A stretch of DNA of 64,000 nucleotides, from contig CM026426.1 of assembly GCA_014871385.1 (NCBI GenBank), positions 69,607,287 to 69,671,286 on the forward strand. The letters run 5' to 3'. The notes under the pieces were generated by a model. The model was not told the DNA's origin, did no database searches, and saw only the letters and a list, made by a program, of their open reading frames with translations. This document shows, piece by piece, positions 11,696 to 23,346 of this stretch (position 1 is the first letter of the stretch; every line of letters starts with the position of its first letter). Position numbers and translations under genes: made by a program. This DNA comes from Ceratodon purpureus. Taxonomy: Eukaryota; Streptophyta; Bryopsida; Pseudoditrichales; Ditrichaceae.

Positions 11696-11968
11696 ATGTG
11701 GACGGATGTCTACGAATTCAATCGGCAGGGGTCGAGTTGGCCCACTAGGTCTGATAAGTATATCCATGGGAATTTCGTGGGGAAGATCAATCCGAAGGAC
11801 GGATTTCATATAGCAAGCTGTGGTAACCCGAGAGAGAAGCAAGTATTAGAGTTCCTTGTTCTAATTTTGTATACAAAGAAGCCAAGCCGGATCACAATGA
11901 CGATTAAGAACACTATCTTTGAGCCGATGATCAGTCTGAGGGTAGTCAACAAGGGGTTGATCATTTAG
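11696..11968 (+). mobile_element. LTR-type element fragment, plant-transposon-protein-like
   Basis: This 90-codon frame (WTDVYEFNRQGSSWPTRSDK..KPSRITMTI) has the general shape of the accessory ORF in the 3.4-kb units at 35.4-38.8 and 46.2-49.7 kb (compare KPKRITIKW). CCGG-rich leader-like DNA precedes it, as in those units. The similarity is weak and the assignment tentative. It is a short, broken remnant. Confidence 0.3.
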
Positions 11969-11969
11969 G

Positions 11970-12915
11970 ATGTCCTCCTTTAGTTGGTTGGCAATATAGG
12001 GAAGAAACCTTCTCCCCTCTGCACCTTCCCATTTCATCTCTATGCCAAGCACGGATGCCTATAGGAATTGGAAGGGGAGGGCTTAAGATCGCAAGGTGTC
12101 TGCTAAAATATGGGTAAGCGATAGCTGGACTGCGGGAAGATCAGAAGTGGAGATGGAGACGGATTCGGTGAGTGAATTTCCGGATCAGAAACCGTCGCTG
12201 GATCTGACATCAGCCAGATCACACTGGAAGTCGCGCTCCAAGTGAGCAGCCTTGCATCAAGCGGATCCGCTGAAAGCATGAGCCTGTGTCCCTCTTGAGA
12301 CAGCCACCTTCTCCCTCAGACTCCCGGATGATCCATTTCATGTAGTCCGGGAAGAGATGCAAAACTTGCAGAACAATTATGAGAGAAATGAGACTTGGCT
12401 TCGAAGAGTCTGAGCCATGATGGACAACTGCGAACAAAGGGTTGTCATGGACGTCCAGGACGTTTGGGACGTCAAGACGTCTTGTGACTTAGAAAAAAAA
12501 ATCACTCGAAGACGTTTTACCCCGGGTGAAACATGATTGTGAACGCGGGGGAGGGGTTGCAAGGGGAGGGAGCGGCCGTCGCCGTGGAGGGGGGGGGGGG
12601 CGTTGGCGGCAATGGGAGGGGGCCGTCACCTCGGAGGGGGGGCTGTTGCCGGTGACGGCAAGTGGCCGTCGGCGCGGGGGGGGGGGAAGGGAGGGGACGT
12701 TGCTACGGACGGGGGAGGCCTTCTGCGGCAACGGCCGTAACGGCCAATGATCCGACGGCCCTCCGCTTCACCTACGGTCGCAACGGCCGTCCTCCCTTGA
12801 TGTTTAGGGTCTACCCGCTGCCATTTCTTGGGACAGGTATAGAAGACCCCTCCTAGAAGTTGGCACTACACTTCTGAATTGTACTCCATGTGCTAATAGG
12901 TGCACTAACATACGT
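11970..12915. other. Non-coding DNA with a G-rich island
   Basis: No gene is seen. 12530-12730 is G-rich, with runs of up to twelve G (12590-12601) and repeated GGCCGT words. It is low-complexity DNA with G-quadruplex potential. Long open frames here on both strands are composition artefacts. Confidence 0.4.
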
Positions 12916-13050
12916 GTGTATCTGTTGCATGGTGAACGGCGGCGTCCAGAAGTGTGTTGGATTGGAGCTTCTTCGGAGGCTCTAGTTTTCTTGAGGACTT
13001 GTTACCCCGATTTTTTGAAGTTTTTTCCGGTCGATCTATCAAGTGCAGCA

Positions 13051-14790
13051 ATGGCGTCTAGAAGCTACTCACCATGGTATACCGATGTTCATGTGATCGA
13101 TACGGAGAAGAAGAAGACAAAGATGGTTCACTGTATGCTATGCAAGAACCATTTTGCAAAGAGGATGGAGCGAATGCTCAGTCATTTGGGCTATGACAAA
13201 GTTGTAGGGGTACGGACTGGTGATGTAGGTCGTTGCACTAATTTGTCACCCGGTATACAGTCCTTGTTCATGATTACAATATATCCGCGAGAGTGAACGC
13301 TCCTAGGTCCATAGATGTAGACTCATGCGCTGGATCTACCATGGAAACTCCTAAGAAGAAACCCGTCTTGCTTGGTGAGGGTGTACCTTCCATTTCCACT
13401 CTTCCGGGAGATGGTAGTGGACAGTTTCCTCCATTGAAGGCAAAGAGGCAATCTACCCTTCAAGAGGGCATTGACGAGACTTAGAGGCAAGAATGCCACA
13501 AAGCTTGGGCCACGTATTTTTACGAGAATAGTATCCCGTTTAACGTCGCTCGGAGTGCCTCATTCAAAGACGCGGTGTTGAAGACGTCCAACATGAAGAG
13601 ATCATACACACCTCCATCCTTCCACCATCTCCAAACAAATTTACTAACCCAAGCAAGGACAGATTTGGAGACTTCCTTGAATGATAGGATTTTTTCCAGT
13701 GTAAGGAAGTACGGCGGAACTTTGGCCCTCGATGGATGGAATTCTGTAAGCAGTTGCCCTCTAATAAATGCAATGCTGGTCTCTCCCGCTGGTGAGCTAT
13801 TCTTGGGAGCTGTTGACACAAGTGCGAAAGAGAAGGATGCCCTCTACGTAGCGACCGCCATTGAGAAGTTTATCTAACAAGTTGGAGACTAGAACATCAT
13901 TCAAGTATGCTATGATAATGCTCCGGTGATGCTTAATGCCGGAAAGTTGGTCAAATCACTCTATCCATTTATTTTCATCCAAGAATTTGCTGCTTATGCG
14001 ATGGACCTTTTGCTGGACGACTAAGATAAGATGAAGTGGGTCAAGGAGCTCCTAGATTAGGCCAAGAATTTGGTTAAGTTCATAAAGATAAGGCAAATGC
14101 CACATTCGGTATTTCAAAAGCACGAGGCGTCTCTTAGCTTGCTGATGCCTGGTCAGACTAGGTTCGCATTGCACTACATTATGATCTCGCGGCTACTAAA
14201 GGTTCGAGGAGCATTGGAGCAGAGCGTTGTGGATCATGAGTAGAGAAACTACAAAACCAAGAAGACCTTATCTGCCCGTGACAAAGCGAAGATCTCACGC
14301 GATGTCGAGAGGGTTGTCTTAGATGACGTGTTTTGGGAGCAATGTTCAAACTTCAAGTGGATGACGAGTCCCGTTGTTTACGCCCTACGAGAGTTTGATG
14401 CAAAGGAATTGGCATTGGGTAAAGCGTACGTCGTTCTCCGCAACCTTGAGAAGCATGTTCGCTCTTTTACGCCACGAGTCCTTAAAACTAGACTCTGACA
14501 ACGCTGATTTGTGCGAGGACTCATTCATTGAGCGTAAAGCCATGGTCACATCACCCTTACAGTGTGCTGCTGCGCTTTTGAACCCTTATCTGATTGACGA
14601 GGAGGACCTTCACAATGATACTGATGCGATGGCATCGGCGAAGGAGGTCTTGTTGTTGATGGCTCCTCCTACATTGAAGGAAGTGGTCATTGAAGAGTTC
14701 TTCGCATTCACTAGTAGGAATTGTGTCCTCTAAGGGATTGGTGTAAATGACACCGTGTCCATTTTTGGTCCTCAATGACATGAGAAATGA
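13051..14790 (+). mobile_element. hAT-type DNA transposon, transposase N-terminal and central part (broken)
   Basis: From ATG at 13051 the protein reads MASRSYSPWYTDVHV and then a BED-type zinc finger (HCMLCKNHF..RMLSHLGY). It shifts frame near 13290 and runs through TPPSFHHLQT, GTLALDGWNSV and LGAVDTSAKEKD, the DUF659 region of plant hAT transposases (13575-13877). YDNAPVMLNAGKL and the QTRFALHYIMISRLLKVRGALEQ helix follow. The hAT catalytic core is D..D..E in an RNase H fold; DGWN and YDNA are the likely Asp positions. In-frame stops lie near 13482, 13875 and 13890, at three further points between 14020 and 14245, and there is a second frame change before 14374. The C-terminal dimerisation part lies 2.5 kb downstream. 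Confidence 0.75.
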
Positions 14791-17290
14791 CTTGGTCTTG
14801 ATTGAGAAACATTCGGCCTGAACTGCACATATGTGGCACGATCAGGGCAACCCTTATGATCCTCTATCGTTTTTTATCCATTCAGATTACCCCGTCCCAC
14901 TTAACTTCGTCTCTGAAATCTCCTGAGACTCAAGTTCCATCTCGCATCTAGAAATGAGACGAAGCAAATGTTCGAAAACTATTTGGAGCATATTCTTACG
15001 TATGTACAGAAAAGGAACTTTTAACCAGAAACTGTGGCTTACGAAGATGTTATTGAGCTAAAAATCCGCAGATTAATCTGCACAGAATCATCTTCATTCT
15101 CGTTTGAATTTTAAAATCTTTCACACAAGATGATTTGAACCCGATGGGGAGCATCATGGGTGAAGATTTCTCATGTCATGGCAAAATCATTCAATAGAGC
15201 AAGTTTAAATCTTCCATTTATGTACACTTTCGCTTGAGAGATTTGTGGTTATCTTTACCAATGCAGACATGTTAATTTTCTGAGATTGCAGAGAGTCTTC
15301 CGCATGTGTATATGCCATTCCGTTAGAATGTGGATAATGGTAATGGCGCTCTTGTGCGCTTCATTTGTGCAGAGTCTTCCGCGTGTGTACATACCATTTA
15401 GGATGAGCCGGATGGGTTGAGGAGCACGTTCGAGCATTTGTTAGGGTTTGGAGTTTTGCGCTTCATTTGTGCAGTCTTCCGCTTGTATTTCACCACCCAG
15501 AGCCTGAGGTTGAAGCCTGCGGAGTGGAGAAAGCCAGCGAGGGAGGTTCAGCAGGTCCAAGGGAGGGGGCACTTTTCATTCTAAGGTATGTAAGCTATGT
15601 CATGGTTTGATTCGCAAGGTTTTTGTCCACTTCGACTGATGGGTGTGGGTTGCGGGTATGGTGAAGTGACGCTGCTGTGCACATGATGTTATGGGTATGA
15701 ATTGATGAATGAATCCAGCGTCTGCTTCGACCGGAAGTCACTCGGTCACCGCAAGGAAAGGAAAGGGCCTCCTTGTTCGAGCTGGGACTCATTCTGCTTG
15801 CTTCGGGGCGTGCTCTGGCGTTTGCGTTTTTTGGATTTAAGGTTAAGAGTCAAGGGTTTTAGGGCGGTTGATTTATATTGAAAGAGAGTGGAGCAGCTGC
15901 TAGTTTGTTCATGTGGCGTCTTTGTTTCTGATTGCTGGACTTCTGGGTGTGCAGGTTAAACGATAGTACCCTTCTCAAGGTTAAACCAGAACCCGTAGAT
16001 GATCCAGGAAGCAAAATGCAGGTCGATGCGGAGCCGATCGAAGAACCCGCCAAAGAAGGAGCAAAAGAAGAACCAAGCTTCAAGGAGAAGGAGGAGGAGG
16101 TTCCCGCGGTGCACGAAGAGAGAATAGAGTCCACACCAGGAGTTGAACCTCCTCCTTGAAGGAGACAATAGAGTCCACACCAGGAGTTGATTGGGTTGTC
16201 TGAGAAATTGACGTGTTTCTTACCCCTCATATCGACTCTGAGACAAATGTACGTTTTAGTTTCAGGCTTATTGCGTTTGAAATCAACACTGCCAAGTATT
16301 TGCATTTGAACATGTTCTTTCAAAAGCTGGTCGTGTTGAAACTGCAGAGGTTTGAAAGTAGTGATGAATTTCATGTCGTGGCAGAATTTCTCTGGTGCTT
16401 TTCAGTACTGAAAATCTTATTTGAGACGAATTTGAAATGACTGCAGTTATTGGAGGCCATACGACTTGAAGGAACAATGTGAAGAGGTTCGCAGCTCTGA
16501 ACTTTTGTTGTCTGGTACTTATCGGTATTGGTGCTCTCTCGAGTATTGCCATCTTGAGTTATAGTAGCGATGGCTGGTTTTTTGAGTTACATGTGATTTT
16601 CAAAGCTTTATTGAATGGTCTAAGTGAGATTGATGATATTAGAAACTGGTAACCTTTATCAGATATGGTTGGTCTGCTCTATGTAAGCAGATGTGATTTT
16701 CTGTCCAATTGGTGAATGTGATTCTAAGATTATACATTTGGAAATCTTCATTTGTAAATGTTGTGTTTGCGAACATTGAATGTGTCCTGAGAAATCTATG
16801 TGTAATGGAGTATACCTCTTCGGAGTTGAAGACTCTGTCATGTTCACAAGGAGTACATTTTTAATACGTTCATTTGGAACATGTTTACAGGAGGTACACC
16901 TTCAAAACTTATCACAGGGAGTACATTTTAAACATGTTCACCAAAAGTACATTTATTAATGTTTTCACTAGAAGGACTATTATGTACATAACAAAAATGA
17001 ACGTGTAGAAAACATTCGGAGTTCCGATGTTATAATCAGGTCATGAAGAATATCTGTCTAAAGGCGAACATAATTGAATGTTCAAAAGGTGTATATGCTA
17101 GAACTGGCACTGGTGCCGTAAAGTAAATTTACCGGGGCAGTAAAATTGGTCCCAAATGACGCACAGTCCGGAATGATTTGTCCAAGGTGACACAATATCT
17201 TTATGTCATTTAATTTCACCAACGTCCAGAACGACTCCAATTTCTGTCATAAGGGACGTCATTTAAACTCGAATTTCTACTAGTGATTTC
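14791..17290. other. Foreign DNA splitting the hAT element
   Basis: This 2.5 kb separates the two halves of one hAT transposase. It includes a duplicated word GCGCTTCATTTGTGCAG with AGTCTTCCGC (15355-15385 and 15455-15482) and the charged exon at 15.95-16.16 kb. At 16835-16975 there is a degenerate tandem repeat of about 35 bp whose units carry AGTACATTT and ATGTTCAC. Neither inverted ends nor a clear target duplication could be seen. Confidence 0.45.
15955..16159 (+). CDS. Short charged exon, unknown protein
   Basis: An acceptor-like GTGTGCAG (to 15955) precedes a frame rich in Glu, Lys and Pro (LKVKPEPVDDPGSKM, then EEPAKEGAKEEPS) ending PGVEPPP and a TGA. VKPE fits the SUMO-site consensus. 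A 24-bp word (starting AATAGAGTCCACACC) occurs twice around the stop, at about 16121 and 16166. It may be a host-gene fragment carried into the hAT element. I do not recognise the family. Confidence 0.3.
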
Positions 17291-18300
17291 GTGAAGGTTA
17301 TCCTCCGTTTCATGATGTCCGTGACTCCTCTAAGTCACAATTGCCGCCTTTTGGTTGATGGGATATATACGGATCTGTCGGTAAATTCATTTCCCCAATT
17401 GCAAAGAGGATTTTAGCTCAGCCGTTGTCTTCTTCTTCATATGAGCGGAATTGGAGTAGCTACTCATTTGTCCACGACAAGAAGCGGAACTGTTTGCTTC
17501 CAGAAAGGGCTAATGACCTGGTGTTTGTGTATACAAATTCCAAGATGATTTCCCAGTCAAAGTTGAGTGGTTTAGTGAGGTTTTATGGGGAGTTGGAGGG
17601 GGAGGAGGATCCGTAGGCCGTGGAGACCAACGACGTTAACTACTCTAGTGAGTCTGATGTTGATGTACCGTTCGACGCTCTATCAATTGACCCCCCTATC
17701 GACAACCCAGTTGTTGACCTCGAGGTTTCACCGAGAGAGAAATCCCGTTTTTCTTCTGCGCCGATGGAGCCTGTTTTTGAGTATGATGATGTTGAACAAG
17801 ATGGTGCCAACGAGGAGGATACGGTTCTTTTGCTTTTCTTCTCAATGGAGACGGTTTACTAAACACTGATACGATTCTGCGGAGAGGATCATCTCATACT
17901 ACACGGGGTTTGGTCGTTCCAAAGAAAGAAGAAGACCCCACCCTTGATACTATTAAGGTTGTTTCTCCAGACTTTAACCCCATAAAGGAGGAAATGCTTC
18001 CACCCTCTACAAATGAGGATGTGCATGTAACCGTACCTGGTGCGTCTCGGACATTGTTTGGAACCGCAAAGGCTAGGGTCCAATTTCGTGGCTTTGAATC
18101 GTTCGCAAGGTTGGTTGCCTTGTCTAAGAAAATGAAGGAAGATGCTAAGGCTGCCGAAGTAGCGGAGAAATGTAAGAAGAGATTGGCTCGAACCCCATAA
18201 CTTGACCCGGACATTCTCTCTTCTGATGAAGGAGTTCCAATTGGGCAGCTCTTTGGCCCGAAGTTACGTACATGGCCTTTCAAACATTTCTTTAACATTA
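17291..18300 (+). mobile_element. hAT-type DNA transposon, C-terminal dimerisation part (broken)
   Basis: The frame KRILAQPLSSSSYERNWSSYSFVHDKKRN (split: ILAQPLSSSSYERNW and VHDKKRN) is the hATC dimerisation motif with its hallmark ERNW. An acidic tail follows (17620-17862: SSESDVDVPFD), then 17910-18200 (VVPKKEEDPTLDTIK to KKRLARTP), probably the rest of the tail in another frame. It is the natural continuation of the fragment at 13.0-14.8 kb in the same orientation. The element is inactive. Confidence 0.65.
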
Positions 18301-19850
18301 TATTTTAATCCGTTCATTATTTATTTTTAAAACTCTACTTCCGCCACTCTTTCAATCTACTCCTTCAATTACTTATAAAATTCTAACCCTCACGAACCCA
18401 TTCTTTATTTTGTATTTCAACATTCCTGTATAATTTGTTGCACTCCTCCATTTGTTTAATTTTATACTTCCAATTCCACTTCTCTATGACCCTACTCCTT
18501 TAGTTTTTCTTGACTATCATACCCCTCTTTAATATATAAATTTCAAACGTGCATGTATCAGTACATCATGGGCGTCATTTGTTTATTTTCATAATTATAA
18601 TTTCGCTAATTTCCCTCTCTACCTCAATTTTTTTCTTATAATATTTCAATGTCTCCCTGATTTGGATGCTTATGAATATACTTCTATTTCACACCCTCTC
18701 CCGTTGTACCCAAGTGTACTACTTTAATATTACTCCCGTCGTCGTTATATTTCTAAAACTGAAATCGATCCTCAACCTTCTTATTCCCTCTTTTGTTAAT
18801 TAATTTATGTACTTATAATTTCAAAACAATACCATCCCACCTAACATTCTTGTCATCAATATTCTTACTATCTTAATAATATATGTATTCTTAAAACTAT
18901 CATCTATCACTAAACGTTCTCCTGTAATTATTTCATTTATATACCTGTATTTCTAAGAAATTCACATTGTACGTCTTCGATTAATCCTTGGTAATCTATA
19001 TGTCTCTCTTACTTCTCGTATTTGTTTAATTTTCTCATTGTGTACTAGTACATGATTATTCTTGTACGTATACAGGTTGTACTCCAATTTTATATTTCCA
19101 TTTTCATCTGGTGTAAATGTACAAACATATCTTCCAACAATATATGTCTATTTTAATTTATTTCATATTTCATTTAACTCTAAACAGTGTGTGTGAATTG
19201 GTTATAAAAAGACTGATTTGAATTTTATTCCTTTCCAAGTTCCCTTTATTCCAAGACTATTGAATGTTTTATTTTAATATTTTTATTATCTCCCTTTTGT
19301 GATTTTATCTCAAAATCTAAACCACTATTTATGTTTTTTTTTAAATTTTATCAACATACTAAAGTAGGGAAGGGATATTTAGGTAATTCTGGACAAAAAA
19401 AAGTCCAGAATTCAAAAATGACCAAGTCAAACTCAGCGGACCGCTGATGGATGGAGACCACAGATGAACACTGTCATTGTACATGAATACCACAGAATAT
19501 GGAGTGCAAAACTGGACATCGAGAAGTGCATGGGCGGAATTTGCCAGTGATGGATATATGAAACCGAAGATTGCGACATATGATGCAGAATAAGAGTTAC
19601 AATGAATACTTTAAAGAATATCATGTTGATTCAAGTAATGAAATGTACAATACAAAGTCGGCGACCGGCCAATAATAGAACACGCAAAACTAACTAGTCC
19701 CGTAGCAGTTTGAGTCATTAAGTCCTACAACATTAAGTCTACTACCACCACTATGTACTAAGTTGACGTAAATCCTATCACATTATAACCTACTCGGGGA
19801 ACTATTTCCCTGAAAGCATAGCCGTAAGGTCAATGAGTAAATCATATATT
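18301..19850. other. AT-rich intergenic DNA
   Basis: About 1.1 kb is pyrimidine-rich and AT-rich on the plus strand, with no frame worth reporting. From 19.4 to 19.85 kb composition returns to average without a recognisable gene. Confidence 0.5.
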
Positions 19851-19960
19851 TGAAGGCCGTACAAACGGATCGACCAAGTCGGCGGGCAGCCGATGGAAGG
19901 TGTTCTGTTGGTCAGGAGGAGGGAAGAAGTGCAAGTTGTAGGCGAAAAAGTCCGCCTAAC

Positions 19961-20632
19961 TCAGTCCCAGCAAACTTCAGTCCAGTCCACTCGTGCACGT
20001 CCAAACTTTCTCGTAGCTTCAATTGCCCAGTGCACTTGCCCCGGCCTACACGCCTGCGCCATATACTCCGGTACAGATCCGAACTTGTGCAAGGGATAAA
20101 CCAGAGGAAGGATATCTGTAGCAATGTTAGGTATAACGCCGTCATCGTTCGGAAAGTTTAGATGACCCTGAAAAGGCCAAGGAATGTAGCACATATAGTT
20201 TGGTGTCCTCCTCAATGACCTCGGGTCAACATCCACAAATAGCACCTGATCTAGTTTGCAGACGTTACGAGACTGTACCTTGGAGCAAACTTGACCTAAC
20301 GTCTTATAACTCTAGGGAAAATTCTCCCCGTCGATAAGGTCACTTCTGCTATACACGAAGGACAGCCTCTCCATTACACCGGCCGGCAAAATATGTGTGA
20401 GTAAAGGCTTCAGTTCTCCCAAGGGCATCTTCGACCACAGACCAACATGGAAATGCAAGAAAAGCATGTCGAAAAGCTTCTTCAAACCTGGGCGCTTCAC
20501 TACATTCCGATGCGTATCCCATGGCAAAGCCTCTATCCTGGGATCCACATAGCAGAGAAGGCCATTGACGCCTAGGACAATACATTTCTTGACATGATGG
20601 GGTGGACCGTGAAGGCATTTGAAATAAAACAA
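19961..20632 (-). CDS. FCP1/HAD-like protein, copy 3
   Basis: The minus frame reads CIVLGVNGLLCYV, RPGLKKLFDMLFLHFHVGLWSKM, then VLFVDVDPRSLRRTPNYMCY and PLHKFGSVPEYM. This is the FCP1-like HAD fold in order: nucleophile strand, cap region, and the V-D-D-x-P strand. The usual DxDx(T/V) is GVNG here, so phosphatase activity is unlikely. One in-frame TAG at 20312-20314 lies between the two open blocks, which are otherwise in phase. A hairpin (19878-19894) lies 67 bp past the stop. This is the most diverged of three tandem copies. Confidence 0.6.
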
Positions 20633-20947
20633 GGAACCCTGAAGAATATGAAATGCAATCAGTGAAGGAAATCAAGGAACAGGACGAAGTATATGAAAGA
20701 AATGGACTATATTCAAAGTCGTCGGCGACCCGCCGACAAAACGATGCATTGAAGAAACCTCAAAGGTAAATGTGCAGCAAGGGAAATGTCATGCATGGAT
20801 CTACAAAAAGAAGTACCGAATTGCAGCACTGGAAACAAATGTGTGGTGCACGGAAGTTCAGAAAGGGAACAGTCTTAGCGTATTAAACTAAAGAGTGTAG
20901 AGTATCATATGTGATTTTTTAAACAAGCGGCGCCGCTGGTATGGGCT

Positions 20948-22044
20948 CTAATCAGTCGGCTGCCCGCCGACGATGGAACTACCAAGGGCCTCCGGAGGAC
21001 AAGGTAAATTCACAAACCAAGATCCAGGATTACCCGGGACGTCAAACCCGCATGCATGAGAAGGAATAACCTCCCTATACTTCTCGTATTCGCGAGATTC
21101 TGGAAAAAGACGTGGCTTCCCCACGCTAGAATTCTTCCTACAATACTCCTGGACATCCAATCCAGACTGCTTAAGTCCTGCAAGGAATGGTGTAACTACC
21201 CTAGTTAAATAGGGATTGGGGGTGGGTTGAGGTTCTTTGCACTCTGCAGAGTCCCAGACAAAAGAATTAGGATGGACAGTGCTAAATGGATGATTAAGTA
21301 CATTCCTATAAGGCCGGTCGTCTACCAGTAGGGTATTCTGGACACTGGCGCCTGATCGAGCCAGTAGCCTAGTGTCGCAGAAAAGTCTATCCAGACGCTT
21401 CAACAAGTACTCCCGTTTTCCATTCGAATTATTTCTTGCTGAGATATCACACCTGTATCCTGGAAGGCGTCTGTAATTGCTCCTGAGCAAAGGATGAATG
21501 GCTAACAGCTTCTGGTAGTGACGATCGAGATTCTTTTTAGAAACCGTGGACCAAAAGACTACCTCGAAATTCGCCGTGCAGAACTCTAGAAATGAAAGAA
21601 GTCCTGGTCTAGCCCGGATATGAATTTTTGTCTTCAGGTCATCACCGATATACCCGTGGTGCTCCGCGATGAGCAATCCCTTAATGTCAAGGACAAGGTA
21701 GTATTGTTGGAGAGGTACCTCAATATTACGCGCAATAATATCAGTGCTGACACTGACGGAATCATCGCGCGGGGAACCGGTGCGCGGGATCGCAATGTTG
21801 GTCTCGACGAACGAGGTCAAAGCCATAGCACACCGGCCGGAGCTATGTGTAGCAGACAGCGTCGGCGGCCCGCCGACTGAATAGTCGTACTCGTCCTCCC
21901 CATCACTGTCGTTCTCGGCTTCCGCTCCCGGAGACTCTTCTCTGTGAGCATCACCATCAGGAGATGTTGGGTACTGCTCCAAGAGCGTACTAAGAAGGGA
22001 AGGTCCCTGGTGCACTTCAATTTCAGCGTCATCCTCTAGTGACT
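20948..22044 (-). CDS. FCP1/HAD-like protein, copy 2 (longest open frame)
   Basis: The exon probably begins at 22044 after acceptor TTGTTCAAG; an earlier first exon is not identified, and the open frame itself runs on to an ATG at 22078. The protein has an acidic N-terminal third, then YYLVLDIKGLL, RARPGLLSFLEFC..FEVVFWSTV, REYLLKRL, NTLLVDDRPYRNV and QEYCRKN. This matches the plant branch of FCP1-like HAD proteins, in which D-x-N-G replaces the phosphatase DxDx(T/V). Here it is D-I-K-G, so catalysis is doubtful. Two hairpins are read through as codons: SVGGPPT near residue 65 and VGGQPTD at the extreme C terminus, where the hairpin overlaps the last codons (stop TAG). No internal stop is present. 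Confidence 0.75.
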
Positions 22045-22302
22045 CTTGAACAATGAAGGACAAATTCCAAGAAAACATGGGTGATCAATCGCGTGCTCAC
22101 AATTCATACTTGCTGTAGTGTACAATAGGAGATACAATAAGACACCCACGACAGAATACACAGTCTCGACACTGAGTTTCGTTCTCATATATTTAAAAGG
22201 AGGAAAACTTTATTTACTGTATAAGTCTAAATACATGAAGATCCCATCGGCGGGCAGCCGACTGAATCATGTGCATGTTCTCTAAAACAATTTCTACATC
22301 TA

Positions 22303-23072
22303 CTATGTTCTCTTTCGTTTAGGGCAATCAATGTGTGGAGAGAAGAGACTATAAGCTTCATCCCCCGGAAACAGACGACGCTGACCAAATTCGGAGTGTT
22401 TCTGGCAGTACTCGGGCACGGGGAGTTTGGATTCTTTCAAACTTGTAAGCCAAGGAATCAACTCTCCCACCAGATAATTCCTCTTATTTTCCGACTCCTT
22501 CGACTTTAAGGTATATGTTGTAGGGTGCACAGCGTTCCAAGGAGTGTTTGCGACATTCTTATAAGGAGAATCATCAACCATGAGAGTGTTAATTGAAGAC
22601 GCCCCCGTCCCCTTCAGCCCGTCATCGAGGTCGAAGAGGGTCTAGAGTCTCTTCAAATAAAACTCCCTACCAGCCTTATGTACGCAAGTCTCGCAGAAAC
22701 TCTGGTCGAATTTGTAGCGCACTTCGGCATCTAGACGAGGACAGCGCTGCTGCAACAGTGTCCACAGAATCTCGAACCTCTTTTCCTGAACGCAGCTCCA
22801 GAAGACCACTTCGAAATTGTCCAGGCAGAAATCTAGGAACTTCTCTAAACCCGGTCTAAGTTTAGTACTCCACCTAGTGCCCTGCTTCGTTTGGACTAAT
22901 AGCAGGCCGTTAATATCCAGAACCAGAAAGTACTTCAGCACTGGATCGTGTACCTGAGTACCAGCCTGTTCCGGGGCTATGTGAAGTGAATTCAGAGGTG
23001 GAGGTCCCTGCTCCAGAACTGCACTGGGTCTGTCTTCGCGAAGTTTTCCATGGACTTCCTTGTCCGCGGACT
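22303..23072 (-). CDS. FCP1/HAD-like protein, copy 1
   Basis: The exon probably starts at 23072 after acceptor TCACTCCAG, equivalent to the exon start of copy 2. It reads KYFLVLDINGLLL, RPGLEKFLDFC..FEVVFWSCV, REFYLKRL, then NTLMVDDSPYKNV and PEYCQKHSEFGQRRLFP. The plant-type D-I-N-G motif is present. A single in-frame TAG at 22642-22644 follows REFYLKRL, where copy 2 has Asp (KRLDRLF); the frame is otherwise open to the stop at 22303. A hairpin lies 41 bp downstream (22246-22262). Confidence 0.65.
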
Positions 23073-23346
23073 CTGGAGTGACAGAAAACAAAGCAGAAGA
23101 CAAACGTGACGGTTAGGACGACGGTCGGCGGACAGCCGACTTGCAAGCAACATTATTTGGAGAAAGGGAGAGCGTACAACTTGGCATTTACCGAACATTT
23201 ATTCATATTTGGCAGTACAAACATCTAACACAATCCTAGCGCACGATCACTACACTAGTTTATCAATGCAGGCATTTAAAAGATGGATTGGGCCACCGCC
23301 TGATTTACTGACCTCCACCTTTGTGATTCATCATCCTAGGCTCCCG

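Noticed and set aside
12489-12856. Pro/Arg- and Gly/Arg-rich frames
   Set aside because: Low-complexity G-run DNA gives long open frames on both strands.
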